From: Cytophagales bacterium
Lineage (GTDB): Bacteria; Bacteroidota; Bacteroidia; Cytophagales; Cyclobacteriaceae
Assembly (NCBI GenBank): GCA_027317105.1
Contig: DAHVFH010000035.1
Location: forward strand, 59,948 to 123,947
Length of the DNA stretch: 64,000 bases
Reading direction: 5' to 3'
Made by a program: the position numbers and the translations under genes. Below are positions 7,231 through 16,772 of the stretch, one piece after another; within the stretch, counting starts at the first letter, position 1, and each line of letters begins with the position of its first letter. The notes under the pieces are model-generated. The model was not told the origin of the DNA. It saw nothing but the letters and a program-made list of their open reading frames with translations, and ran no database searches.

Positions 7231-9699
7231 TTAACTGTTAACAGGCACCGGACGATCGGGTAAAACAAACTCAAGGGGCTTGGCTACTTTGTCTTTAAGC
7301 AGCGCCAATTTCAATACCTCATCCACGGTATCTACGTAGTAGAACGTGAGCCCCTTGATATAGTTTTTTTCTATCTCCTGAATATCCCTTTTGTTCTTTG
7401 AACTCATGATGATCTCCTTGATGCCGCTTCGCTTTGCCGCCAAGATCTTTTCTTTTATTCCACCTACCGGCAAAACCTTTCCGCGCAGCGTAATTTCACC
7501 CGTCATGGCAAGGTTAGCTTTTACTTTCCTTTGCGTGAACGTAGAGGCCAAAGAAGTGAGCATGGTGATTCCAGCGGAAGGCCCATCTTTGGGCACCGCA
7601 CCGGCAGGCACGTGAATGTGCAAATCATAATTCTGAAAAATACGATGATCTATTTTTAAGGACTCGGCATTCGCCTTCAGGTAAGACAACGCGGCCGTGG
7701 CCGATTCTTTCATAACGTCTCCCAATTGTCCGGACAGCGTGAGGACACCTTTGCCCCGGCTTACACTCGACTCGATAAATAAAATATCGCCACCCACCTG
7801 AGTCCAGGCCAGGCCAGTTACCACACCAGCAATTTCATTGCCTTGATAAAGTTCTTCGTCAAAAATTTCACCGCCAAGGATTTTTACTACTAATGCGGGT
7901 GTGATTTCCCCTGGTAGTTTTTCGTCCATCGCTTTTGTTTTTGCAAAATGGCGCACCACCGATCCAATTTTCCGTTCCAAATTTCTTACTCCCGATTCAC
8001 GTGTGTAGGCTTCGATTACTTTAAGAACGGCTTCTTTCAAAAACTTTACATCCGCCACCTTTAGCCCATGTTCCTTTATTTGTTTCGGAATCAAATGCTT
8101 AATGGCAATCTGAAGTTTTTCTTCCACCGTATAGCCCGTCAGTTCGATGATCTCCATCCGATCCCTTAGCGCAGGCTGGATAGTTTCTAAGGAGTTGGCG
8201 GTAGCAATAAACAAAACTTTTGACAAGTCGTATTCTACTTCGAGGTAATTATCTGCAAAGGCATTGTTCTGTTCAGGATCCAGCACTTCTAATAAGGCAG
8301 AAGAAGGGTCTCCCCGAAAATCGGAACGCACTTTATCAATCTCGTCAAGCACAAATACCGGGTTGGATGACTTTGCCTTTTTTATGTTGTGCAGAATTTT
8401 TCCGGGCATAGCCCCAATGTAAGTCTTGCGATGCCCTCTGATCTCGGCCTCGTCATGAAGCCCTCCAAGAGACATCCGCACATAATTTCTGCCCAGTGAC
8501 TTTGCGATGGATTTCCCTAACGAAGTTTTTCCTACGCCAGGGGGGCCATACAAACACAAGATGGGGCCTTTCATGTCCTTCTTCAATTTAAGCACGGCAA
8601 GGTATTCCAGTATCCGGGTCTTCACTTTAACTAACCCAAAATGATCTTTATCGAGTATCTTCTTTGCCTTTTTCAAATCGAAGTCGTCAACGGTGCATTC
8701 ATCCCACGGTAAGTCGAGCATAAACTCAACATTATTCATCATCACCGGAAAATCAGGTGCCTGTGGGTTGGTGCGCTGCAGTTTATCAAGTTCTTTATTA
8801 AAATGATCTGCCGCTGCTTTAGGCCATTTTTTGTCCTTTCCGCGTTTACGCAATTTTTCGATTTCCTTATCAGGACCATCGTAGCCCAACTCATCTTGTA
8901 ATACTTTGATTTGTTGACGTAAAAAATAATCGCGTTGCTGTTGGTCGATGTCCGTATGTACCTTTTTCTGAATTTCATGCTTGATCTCCAGCATCTGTAT
9001 TTCTTTGAGCATGTATTGCAGTAAAAGTGTCCCGCGATCGATGATATTGGCAACTTCTAATATTTTTTGTTTGTCGACTACATCTACATTCAAATTTGAG
9101 GAAAGAAAATGAACGAGAAAGGCCGTACTATTGATATTGTCAAGGGCTACTTGCGCTTCTTGCGGGATGTCCGGATTCAGCTTCAATATTTTAAACGCGG
9201 CATCCTTTAGGGATTGCACGAGTGCCTTCACTTCCTTGCTTTGCAAATCAAGGGTTGGTTCTGTTTGCAGTTCAATGCGGGCCGTCAAGTAGGGTTCTTC
9301 TCCTAAAAATTCCTTAATGGCAAAACGATTTTTTCCTTGGATGATGATCGTGGTATTGCCATCGGGCAACACCAACATTTTGATGATGCGCGCTACCGTG
9401 CCGAAACGGTAGATGTCTTCAATTATGGGGTCTTCTTTTTGCTTGTTCTTCTGCGCAACTACACCAATGATGCGGTTATCTTGATAGGCATTTTTGATGA
9501 GGCGTATTGATTTTTGACGCGTCACCGTGATGGGGATAATCACACCTGGAAATAAGACGGTGTTTTTTATAGGAAGGATTGAAAATTCCTCAGGCAAATC
9601 TTCCGGCCGGATGTCAACTTCCTTTTCTGGATTGATGAGTTGAATCAGTTCTTCCGATTCTTCGTGTTCGATGGGTGCTAAGGTTATTTCTTTAAACAT
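7231..9699 (-). CDS. lon: ATP-dependent protease Lon
   Basis: About 822 residues, full Lon length. The N-terminal substrate domain (DLPEEFSILPIKNTVLFPGV) is followed by a coiled middle and the AAA module with Walker A GPPGVGKTS and Walker B FVLDEIDK. The peptidase domain has PKDGPSAG with catalytic Ser708 and Lys751 in GGIKEKI, numbered from the ATG at 9699. A GTG 21 bp upstream (9720) would add MSNWHSF, but MFKEITLAP at the ATG is preferred because the GTG lies inside the inverted repeat at the transcription start. Lon degrades misfolded and regulatory proteins in the cytosol. hslU follows 67 bp downstream and may be cotranscribed. Confidence 0.96.
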   Translation of the reverse strand: MFKEITLAPIEHEESEELIQLINPEKEVDIRPEDLPEEFSILPIKNTVLFPGVIIPITVTRQKSIRLIKNAYQDNRIIGVVAQKNKQKEDPIIEDIYRFGTVARIIKMLVLPDGNTTIIIQGKNRFAIKEFLGEEPYLTARIELQTEPTLDLQSKEVKALVQSLKDAAFKILKLNPDIPQEAQVALDNINSTAFLVHFLSSNLNVDVVDKQKILEVANIIDRGTLLLQYMLKEIQMLEIKHEIQKKVHTDIDQQQRDYFLRQQIKVLQDELGYDGPDKEIEKLRKRGKDKKWPKAAADHFNKELDKLQRTNPQAPDFPVMMNNVEFMLDLPWDECTVDDFDLKKAKKILDKDHFGLVKVKTRILEYLAVLKLKKDMKGPILCLYGPPGVGKTSLGKSIAKSLGRNYVRMSLGGLHDEAEIRGHRKTYIGAMPGKILHNIKKAKSSNPVFVLDEIDKVRSDFRGDPSSALLEVLDPEQNNAFADNYLEVEYDLSKVLFIATANSLETIQPALRDRMEIIELTGYTVEEKLQIAIKHLIPKQIKEHGLKVADVKFLKEAVLKVIEAYTRESGVRNLERKIGSVVRHFAKTKAMDEKLPGEITPALVVKILGGEIFDEELYQGNEIAGVVTGLAWTQVGGDILFIESSVSRGKGVLTLSGQLGDVMKESATAALSYLKANAESLKIDHRIFQNYDLHIHVPAGAVPKDGPSAGITMLTSLASTFTQRKVKANLAMTGEITLRGKVLPVGGIKEKILAAKRSGIKEIIMSSKNKRDIQEIEKNYIKGLTFYYVDTVDEVLKLALLKDKVAKPLEFVLPDRPVPVNS

Positions 9700-9714
9700 A
9701 AATGAGTGCCAATT

Positions 9715-9769
9715 TGACACAATAAAGTTGTGTCACCAATTAAATTTACAAAGACTTCCTTATAGTCAA
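9715..9769 (-). promoter_or_regulatory. lon promoter with overlapping operator-like inverted repeat
   Basis: On the reverse strand TTG (9769-9767), 18 bp, then TAAATTTA (9748-9741) fits the Bacteroidota -33/-7 pattern with one mismatch. Immediately downstream is TGACACAA-TAAAG-TTGTGTCA (9715-9735), a perfect 8-bp inverted repeat sitting at the expected transcription start. It is a plausible repressor site for a heat-shock-type regulator, though it matches neither CIRCE nor HAIR that I know. Confidence 0.5.
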
Positions 9770-9914
9770 TCGCTATGCCAGTATTTGAGCCATTCTGCCC
9801 TGCACATTAAAATTGTTTGTATATCACACATTTTTAAGCGACTTTACGGTAAACGATTGTAAAACAACGATCAACAAATCAAGTGAAATATCCGTCAATA
9901 GAGCAGATTAATCA

Positions 9915-11885
9915 ATGAAAACATTTTTAAATGCACTTTTGATAGGACTGGGCTGCCTTTTGGTTACCCATGCCTTTTCGCAAAAGAAAAAGTTCAAAAA
10001 AGCAGAGATTATCCAGCTAAAAGATTCTCTTACCTCATTCAGCCAGTCTGACATCTTCGAGTTCCCTAACGTAAATAAGTTGCGCTACTATTCCAATGCC
10101 GCTCAAATAAAACAAATAAAACAATTGGAGGCTGCCGGTAAAGAATCTGAGATGTACTTTGCCTTAAGAGCATACGTAAAAAAATTTGGGATTGAAAATT
10201 TTGCCGAAAACGTACCCATGATTTGGAAACTCGCGAAGCTTTCTGAAAAATATGGTCCCGCGGGGGAATCCATTTTACTTTTTAAGCTCGTAGTAAAACA
10301 CCATCAACAAGGAATCAATATTAACGATCTCTACAAAAAATACGACAGCGTAGAAACGAATAAAAAAGAATACTATGTGCCGCTCGAACATTACTATGAA
10401 TTAGTAAACTATCGAAAAGAAATTGACACACTCAAACCACCCCGCTCTGTTCTCACCCCTATGGGAGAAAACATTAATTCGCCTAAAGAAGATTACGGGC
10501 CTGCCATTGGCAATGTAGATTATGTTTTGCTCTTCACTTCAAAAAGAAATGAGCCTGCTTTTCCTTCTGGCAGAGGAAAAGAACGCACCTACAATGAAGA
10601 TATTTTTTTTAGTATGAAAATGGATGGAGGATGGATGCCGGCCAAAGGATTTAACACCATCAATACTGAATACAATGAAGGTTCGGCCTGTCTAAGCCTT
10701 GACGGGAAATATTTATATTTTTCACGCTGCAATGCGCCCGGCACGTTGGGCGTTTGCGACCTGTATGTGGCGCATTTAAATAAAGACAGTGTTTGGGCCG
10801 ACATCAAAAATTTAGGCCCCAATGTAAACAGTACAGGCTGGGATTCGCACCCCTCTGTAAGCCACAGTGGCGACACCTTATTTTTTGCCAGCAACCGACT
10901 TGGTGGCTTTGGTTTGTCGGATATTTATTTTTCGGTAAAAGATCAAAAAGGAAATTGGGGACGTGCCCAAAATGCGGGACCGATCATCAATACAGCGAAA
11001 AGTGAAGTGAGTCCTTTTTACCATCACAAATCCAATGTGTTGTATTTCAGCTCCGATGGACACCCGCTAAATTTTGGTGACTTCGATATTTACAAATCCT
11101 ATCGACTGAAAAACACTTGGGGCGAGCCATTAAACATAGGGCCTCTGGTGAATGGAGCAGGCAGTGAATACTATTTCACCATCGACTCCAAGAGCCAGGA
11201 AATATACTATGCCCGATCCTCTGAAGACGATATCAAAAATTTAGATTTATTTTCTTTTCCTGTGCCGATGGAAGCCCACCCGGAAGCCGTGGCCAAACTA
11301 AAAGGGCACGTAAAAGATCGTCAAGGCAATTCAGTGAAAGGAATAGTTTCGGTAATTGATTTAGACCAGGGTGTTGAAGTAGCCCCTAAGTTTTTGCGTG
11401 AAGATGGGTCTTATGATTTTAGTTTAATTAATAAAAGAAACTATCTTCTTATCATTCAGGGTGATGATTTTTTTCGAATTGAAGAATTATTTTTTATGGA
11501 AGGCGACCGCGAAGCTAACAATGTGGTCGAGCCCATCGAAAGTAAAATTGCTTTTGAATCGTTGGAATTTGAAAATGGAAAATCAGATATTCTTGAGCAC
11601 ATGCATAGTGACCTCGCCAAGCTGGGCAATTTCTTGATCGACCATCCAGAAGAGAAACTTAAAATTTCAGGACATACGGATTCGTCTGGCAACGAAGACC
11701 TTAATTTACAGCTCTCACAATCCAGAGCAGATGCCATAAAAACATTCCTTACCGAATTTTATAAAATTGATTCGAACCGCATTACCGCTATTGGCTATGG
11801 CAGTTCCAATCCTATTGTAAAAGAAGTTACTGACGAGGATAAAAAACTTAATCGAAGGGTAGAGTTTGAATTGGAAAAAAATTAA
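9915..11885 (+). CDS. OmpA-family outer-membrane protein with PD40 repeats
   Basis: A 656-residue exported protein. Signal peptide MKTFLNALLIGLGCLLVTHAFSQ. Residues about 30-170 form a helical TPR-like region, 185-460 carry WD40-like PD40 propeller repeats (for example ACLSLDGKYLYFSRC and SGDTLFFASNRLGGFGLSDIYFS), 465-540 look like a carboxypeptidase-regulatory or Ig-like fold (GHVKDRQGNSVKGIVSV), and 540-656 are an OmpA peptidoglycan-binding domain with ISGHTDSSGNEDLNLQLSQSRA and NRRVEFEL. This order is common in Bacteroidota, including PorE-like T9SS partners, where the protein ties the envelope to peptidoglycan. The specific role here is not determined. A GNAT gene follows 15 bp downstream. 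Confidence 0.85.
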   Translation: MKTFLNALLIGLGCLLVTHAFSQKKKFKKAEIIQLKDSLTSFSQSDIFEFPNVNKLRYYSNAAQIKQIKQLEAAGKESEMYFALRAYVKKFGIENFAENVPMIWKLAKLSEKYGPAGESILLFKLVVKHHQQGININDLYKKYDSVETNKKEYYVPLEHYYELVNYRKEIDTLKPPRSVLTPMGENINSPKEDYGPAIGNVDYVLLFTSKRNEPAFPSGRGKERTYNEDIFFSMKMDGGWMPAKGFNTINTEYNEGSACLSLDGKYLYFSRCNAPGTLGVCDLYVAHLNKDSVWADIKNLGPNVNSTGWDSHPSVSHSGDTLFFASNRLGGFGLSDIYFSVKDQKGNWGRAQNAGPIINTAKSEVSPFYHHKSNVLYFSSDGHPLNFGDFDIYKSYRLKNTWGEPLNIGPLVNGAGSEYYFTIDSKSQEIYYARSSEDDIKNLDLFSFPVPMEAHPEAVAKLKGHVKDRQGNSVKGIVSVIDLDQGVEVAPKFLREDGSYDFSLINKRNYLLIIQGDDFFRIEELFFMEGDREANNVVEPIESKIAFESLEFENGKSDILEHMHSDLAKLGNFLIDHPEEKLKISGHTDSSGNEDLNLQLSQSRADAIKTFLTEFYKIDSNRITAIGYGSSNPIVKEVTDEDKKLNRRVEFELEKN

Positions 11886-11900
11886 CGATTAGGTTTTTCT

Positions 11901-12422
11901 ATGCAAAATTTTGAAATCGTTCCTACGCAAGTTGCTGATTTAGAATTTATCCATTGGCTTTTTGAAGAGGCCATTGCCTACCAACGAAAAAAGGGATTTC
12001 CCGTTTGGAACGGCTATGACAAAATGGTTTTACAAAAGGACATCGCCCTAAAGCGACAATATAAAATAATAATGCACGGAGAGATTGCCTGTATTTTCAG
12101 CATCCTTGATGCAGATGAATTGATATGGCGACAAAAAGAAACTGGCAATGCAGTCTACCTACATCGCATTGTTGTGAACCCTAAACTCAAGGGCCAAAAT
12201 CATTTCCAAAAAATACTTGACTGGTCGATAACTTACGCTATTGCCAAAAACAAAATATTCATAAGAATGGATACGTGGGGAGACAATCCCAACATCCTGT
12301 CTTACTACAAAACATTTGGTTTTTATTTGATTGAATACTACACCACGAGCTGCGCTACTGAATTGCCAGTGCAGAACCGAAACTTGAACCTTGCTCTTTT
12401 AGAACGAAAGGTTAATTCATAG
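11901..12422 (+). CDS. GNAT-family N-acetyltransferase
   Basis: A 173-residue protein with GNAT layout: an N-terminal strand-helix FEIVPTQVADLEFIHWLFEEAI, central strands CIFSILDADELIW, then VYLHRIVVNPKLKGQNHFQKILDW, where VVNP-LKGQ is the motif-A acetyl-CoA loop (in place of the usual RG-G), and a C-terminal DTWGDNPNILSYYKTFGF motif-B helix. It would transfer an acetyl group from acetyl-CoA to an amine; the acceptor cannot be read from sequence. It follows the OmpA-type gene by 15 bp on the same strand and probably shares its transcript. Confidence 0.8.
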   Translation: MQNFEIVPTQVADLEFIHWLFEEAIAYQRKKGFPVWNGYDKMVLQKDIALKRQYKIIMHGEIACIFSILDADELIWRQKETGNAVYLHRIVVNPKLKGQNHFQKILDWSITYAIAKNKIFIRMDTWGDNPNILSYYKTFGFYLIEYYTTSCATELPVQNRNLNLALLERKVNS

Positions 12423-12431
12423 TCACCATCG

Positions 12432-13208
12432 CTACTGAAGCAACCGGACAATCTCTTCGGCTTCGATGGCGATATCGTCTTCTCCAACCTCATCGAACGG
12501 ATTTTCCAAATGATCCCCAATATTATCAAGGCTCACCAAAATGAAACTATATAGCACCGGCATAACATATTCCAGTTGGGCCGAAAAATCTTTAAAGGTG
12601 CTGGCAAAATACGGCCCATAGATAATTGGAAACGAGTAAATGAAAACTTTGCTATAAGCTCTCAGTGTGATCGGTGTGCGGTAGCGATGAACAATTCGGA
12701 TATTATCAAAAGCTATAATCATTTTACTGATGTATTGGCTCAACCTGGAAATCTCTCCACTTTGAACTCCAAAATTGCGGAATTCCATTGTAAGCGTGGA
12801 TAGTCTTGAAAAAAGCCCATAAATCTTCTTTTCGTATTCATCCCATTCCGATTTAGAATTCACTTTCAACATCGTTTTCAAGGTAAATAGCAACTCACGA
12901 ATGAGTGAACGGGCTTCTTTCGATAAATTATTTTCTTTATTCGAGGGCCAATCGCGGGATGCATAATAGAGGGCAAAAGCATGACCTTTGAAATCGGAGA
13001 GACGTTGCAAAGCCGTTTCTCTCCGGGTATAGGCCGAGCCAATGCTGAATACTACTGGAAAAACAATAGCCACACCTACAAGCATATCGGGGAAATCAGC
13101 CACCTATCCAAAATGAAAGCACAAATAACTAGATAACACCGCAAGAGAGGTGACGATAAAGGTCTTATAGTTTATAATCAACCGAAAGCTTTTGATAATT
13201 TTTATCAT
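12432..13208 (-). pseudogene. Bestrophin-like membrane protein interrupted by an in-frame stop
   Basis: An ATG at 13208 opens MIKIIKSFRLIINYKTFIVT, continues through a hydrophobic first helix to FHFG, and meets TAG at 13104-13106. The same frame goes straight on: GTG at 13103, then ADFPDMLVGVAIVFPVVFSIGSAYTRRE and the rest to 12432. The downstream part (223 residues) has a helix pair, a cytosolic helical region and a late helix VMPVLYSFILVSLDNIGDHLENPFDEVGEDD, recalling the IG-L-NPF-ED end of bestrophin-type anion channels. As written the first membrane helix is split off. Either the gene is a recent pseudogene, translation restarts at the GTG directly after the stop, or the TAG is a sequencing error. 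Confidence 0.7.
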
Positions 13209-13297
13209 ACCTGAATTTTATGGATTGCTATCTAATATTTGAAAAAGAAGTTGACATTAACAAATGGTTAGCATTGCAAGAGCCTCTTTTTCAGCCC

Positions 13298-14761
13298 CTA
13301 GTTTTTCGTATCCAAATTTGGTAAAATAAAGTCATCCAGCGCGCTTGGTAATATCATCATAGCCTCAATATCTTTAACAGTGCGAGGTGCTGAAGATGAG
13401 AGATGTTCGTAGCCTTCTTTTGTAACCAGATAATCATCTTCAATACGCACTGCAATTCCCCACCATTTCTTATCGCACGCAGAATTATCCGGTATATAAA
13501 TACCGGGCTCAATGGTGATCACCATATTCTCCTCCAATTTTTCATACAATCCTCTATCGTGCACATCAAGCCCGATGTGGTGGCAACATCCGTGTGGATA
13601 GTACAGGTGTTTATCGGTTTCGTTCTGGATAATGCCAAGTTCTTTTAAACCCTTGTTGATTACCGATCGAGTGGCCAGCGTAAGTTCGCGGAAGGGAGTT
13701 CCTGGCTTGCAAATTTTCATGGCTGCTTCCTGGGCTTTGAACACCAACTCGTAAATCTGCTTTTGTTCGGGTGAAAATTTCCCGTTTACGGGGATGGTTC
13801 TGGTAATGTCAGCAGAATAGCCATGAAACTCAGCACCCAAGTCCATCAGGATTAGCTCGCTACTGGAAATACTCGGCTTGTAGTTTTCTTCATAATGCAA
13901 AATGCATCCGTTATGGCCCGCGCCAACAATGGAAGGATAACCCAAATCTTCCGCCTGATATTTTTTAAAAACAAATTCATGAATTCCCGCTATTTCGCGC
14001 TCGCTCATACCGGGTTTGATCGCTTTCATAACTTCCACCTGGCCAGCACAAGAAATGCGCACCGCCTTGCGCACCATCTCCAATTCTTCTTTTGTTTTAA
14101 TTCCTCTAAGGTCATCCATGATCACATCCAGCGTACTCATATCCAGGTTGTTTTTTTTAGGTTCAACAGCTAGCGAAGATTTGTTTTTCTCCTGATAACC
14201 TACTTTTGATTTGAATTGAACAATCAAATTATAAAGGTCAGCCGAGTCGCGTGGGTTGTCGCGCACATCATTTTGAAAATCAAAAAACAGAATGGATGCA
14301 AATTTTGAGAAGTCGATGTTGTATTTTCTGAATTCCGAATTATTATAAGCCTGCTCAAAACTCAATAAATCTTTTACACCCTTCTCCCCTAACCTTCGTC
14401 CAGTCCACATCTCGCGAAGTTCGTTGCGCGGTTCCACAAAAAGGATTTCATCGTAAGGCGCGCCCTTGCCCGAAGTCTGGTTTTCCTTGAAAACCAATAA
14501 CACAGCGTCAGGCTCCTTATATCCCGTGAGGTAATAAAAATCAGGGTCTTGGTGATACACATAATCAACATCGTTGGCCCTGTTGCGCACCGGATTGGCA
14601 AAAAATACCGCGACCGAATTGAGCGGCAATTTTTCTCTAAGTTTTGCTCTTCGCGCTTTGTAAAAAGCTTTGCTCAAAAAATCATTCGGCAGATCTGCAT
14701 TTTGTGCCGTTGCGGATATAGTGTAAAAGATAACTACGATGTAAAGCCAAAGATATTTCAT
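13298..14761 (-). CDS. pepP: Exported Xaa-Pro aminopeptidase (M24B, aminopeptidase P)
   Basis: A 487-residue protein with a signal peptide (MKYLWLYIVVIFYTISATAQ), so an exported form. The N-terminal creatinase-like domain (residues about 25-190) precedes the M24 pita-bread domain. Metal ligands are visible: Asp pair in ILMDLGAEFHGYSADITRT, His in GCCHHIGLDVHD, Glu in VITIEPGIYI and Glu in VRIEDDYLV. It removes N-terminal residues preceding proline. It is monocistronic by appearance, with diverging FMN-reductase gene upstream. Bacteroidota often have such secreted copies beside cytosolic ones. Confidence 0.92.
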   Translation of the reverse strand: MKYLWLYIVVIFYTISATAQNADLPNDFLSKAFYKARRAKLREKLPLNSVAVFFANPVRNRANDVDYVYHQDPDFYYLTGYKEPDAVLLVFKENQTSGKGAPYDEILFVEPRNELREMWTGRRLGEKGVKDLLSFEQAYNNSEFRKYNIDFSKFASILFFDFQNDVRDNPRDSADLYNLIVQFKSKVGYQEKNKSSLAVEPKKNNLDMSTLDVIMDDLRGIKTKEELEMVRKAVRISCAGQVEVMKAIKPGMSEREIAGIHEFVFKKYQAEDLGYPSIVGAGHNGCILHYEENYKPSISSSELILMDLGAEFHGYSADITRTIPVNGKFSPEQKQIYELVFKAQEAAMKICKPGTPFRELTLATRSVINKGLKELGIIQNETDKHLYYPHGCCHHIGLDVHDRGLYEKLEENMVITIEPGIYIPDNSACDKKWWGIAVRIEDDYLVTKEGYEHLSSSAPRTVKDIEAMMILPSALDDFILPNLDTKN

Positions 14762-14850
14762 GAAGAAGGGATTTCTAAAGTAAAAAGATCAAGTTCAAGG
14801 TTTCAAGTTATAAAAAAGAACCTATTTTTATAGTTCACTTTAATACCTCT

Positions 14851-15411
14851 ATGCCAAATATTACCATTCTTTCTGCCAGCATCCGAGCCGGTCGCAAAAG
14901 CCATCGGGTGGCGTTGTTCTTTAAAAAATTTATTGAAGCAAATAAGGTGGGGGCCGTTGAACTCCTTGACCTAAATACCTATCAATTTCCTGTTTTTAAT
15001 GAACGGTTGAAATTTCTAAACAATCCGCCAACCGCAGTTGTAGAATTTGCGGAAAAAATCAAAGCCGCTGATGGTGTGATCATCGTTACCCCGGAATACA
15101 ATGGCGGCTACCCGGCCAGCTTGAAAAACGTAATTGATCTGTTGTATCAAGAGTGGCATCGCAAACCGATTGCCATCTCAACGGTCTCGGATGGTGTTTT
15201 TGGTGGAACGCAAGTAATCACCTCACTGCAATTCACGCTTTGGAAAATTCGGGCATGGACAGTACCCGCAATGTTTCCGGTACCCAAAGCGCATGAATTA
15301 TTCACCGAAGATGGCGACCCTACCGACAAGCCGAACATCGACAAGCGGGCAAAATTGTTTGTTGACGAACTTTTGTGGTGCATTGAGGCAAACAGGAGGA
15401 TGAACCAATAA
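14851..15411 (+). CDS. NADPH-dependent FMN reductase family protein
   Basis: A 186-residue flavodoxin-fold protein. The phosphate-binding loop is LSASIRAGRKSHRVA (replacing the usual GS-R), and the second flavin loop VTPEYNGGYPASLKNVIDLL is characteristic of the NADPH-dependent FMN reductase/azoreductase-like family (PEYN-S-P--LKN). It likely reduces FMN or quinones in the cytosol; the physiological substrate is unknown. The gene precedes tilS by 37 bp on the same strand. Confidence 0.87.
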   Translation: MPNITILSASIRAGRKSHRVALFFKKFIEANKVGAVELLDLNTYQFPVFNERLKFLNNPPTAVVEFAEKIKAADGVIIVTPEYNGGYPASLKNVIDLLYQEWHRKPIAISTVSDGVFGGTQVITSLQFTLWKIRAWTVPAMFPVPKAHELFTEDGDPTDKPNIDKRAKLFVDELLWCIEANRRMNQ

Positions 15412-15448
15412 ATGGTTTAGTTATAAATTAACACTTCAATGATGCGGC

Positions 15449-16771
15449 ATGAAGCAATCATTCCTTAATCACATTAAGCAAAAAAATCTTTTCGCAAGAA
15501 AAGATAAAATCCTTCTTGCCATAAGTGGAGGTCTGGATTCAATGGTCATGCTGCACCTATTTCAAGAATGCGGACTCAATATTGGTGTTGCCCATGTCAA
15601 CTTTCAATTGCGAGGAGAGGAATCTGACGGGGATGAAAATTTTGTTAAAACATATTGTGCGCAATCTTCCATTCCCTTTTTTACCAAGAAATTTGAAACA
15701 GAAAGCTACGCTAAACAAAATCATCTTTCTACCCAAATGGCAGCGCGGGTGTTGCGTTATCGTTGGTTCAACGAAATTTTGGAGGACCAACATTTTGATT
15801 TTGTCGCTACCGCACACCACCTCAATGACTCCATCGAAACAATGCTTCTCAACTTTGTGAGAGGCTCCGGATTGGAGGGATGGGACGGTATCGAACTAAA
15901 AAATGATAAAGTTATTCATCCGCTGTTATTCGCAACCAGAGAGCAGATTACAACCTACGCCAAAGAAAACGAAATCAACTGGAGAGAAGACCGAAGCAAT
16001 GCCAGCGATGACTATCAACGAAATTTTATCAGGCACAACGTTGTGCCGCTGCTGAAAGAATTAAATCCTTCCTTCGAAAATTCGTTCTGCGAAAGTATGA
16101 ATAAAGTTTCCGGGGCAGTTGAACTCGAAGCCTTGGGCATTGCACATTGGCAGGAAAAATTTCAGACAAAAAAAGGTGAACAAATTTTATTGAACAAAAA
16201 AGGATTTCTCCAATTCAAAAACCCTGAAAGTGTTTTGTGGAACCTTATCAAAGGTTTTGGATTTAATTTTGATCAATGTCTCCAACTTATTGCCTCCCTT
16301 CACGGGCAGCCCGGGAAACATTTCTCTTCGTCAAAATTTAAAATTACGATCGACCGTGAATTTTTGATTATCTCCAAGCACCAGGAAGAGCTCAGTGAAG
16401 TGCTCATCGAAAAAGGTCAAACCCGTGCAGTGCTGGGCGATTTAAAATTAATAATTGAAAAATTATCACAAAAAGATTTCAAAGGCAAACTTGAAGAAGC
16501 TGTATTAAATGCTGACAAACTTATTTTTCCCTTGCGTTGGCGAAAATGGAGGCCTGGTGATTATTTTTTCCCGCTGGGGATGAACCATAAAAAAAAGATT
16601 AGTGATCTTTTAATTGATCAGAAGATCTCTCTGACCGACAAAGAAAATATTACGGTATTGGAGTCTGGAAATGAAATTGTTTGGGTGGTGGGTCTGCGCA
16701 TCGATGATCGGTATAAAGTTATTGATGGTAGTTGCCCAATTGCTTACTGCCAATTGTCAACTGTTGACTAA
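15449..16771 (+). CDS. tilS: tRNA(Ile)-lysidine synthase TilS
   Basis: A 440-residue protein. The N-terminal PP-loop ATPase has ISGGLDSMVMLHLF near residues 24-37 (SGG-DS signature), VAHVNFQLRGEESDGDE and FVATAHHLNDSIETMLLNFVRGSGLEG, all diagnostic of TilS. The C-terminal domain contains LRWRKWRPGDYFFPLGM and KKKISDLLID, the TilS substrate-binding C-terminal region. It converts the anticodon C34 of tRNA-Ile(CAU) to lysidine using ATP and lysine, an essential step for reading AUA. It ends 2 bp before the convergent sigma-factor gene; no terminator is visible between them. Confidence 0.95.
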   Translation: MKQSFLNHIKQKNLFARKDKILLAISGGLDSMVMLHLFQECGLNIGVAHVNFQLRGEESDGDENFVKTYCAQSSIPFFTKKFETESYAKQNHLSTQMAARVLRYRWFNEILEDQHFDFVATAHHLNDSIETMLLNFVRGSGLEGWDGIELKNDKVIHPLLFATREQITTYAKENEINWREDRSNASDDYQRNFIRHNVVPLLKELNPSFENSFCESMNKVSGAVELEALGIAHWQEKFQTKKGEQILLNKKGFLQFKNPESVLWNLIKGFGFNFDQCLQLIASLHGQPGKHFSSSKFKITIDREFLIISKHQEELSEVLIEKGQTRAVLGDLKLIIEKLSQKDFKGKLEEAVLNADKLIFPLRWRKWRPGDYFFPLGMNHKKKISDLLIDQKISLTDKENITVLESGNEIVWVVGLRIDDRYKVIDGSCPIAYCQLSTVD

Positions 16772-16772
16772 C

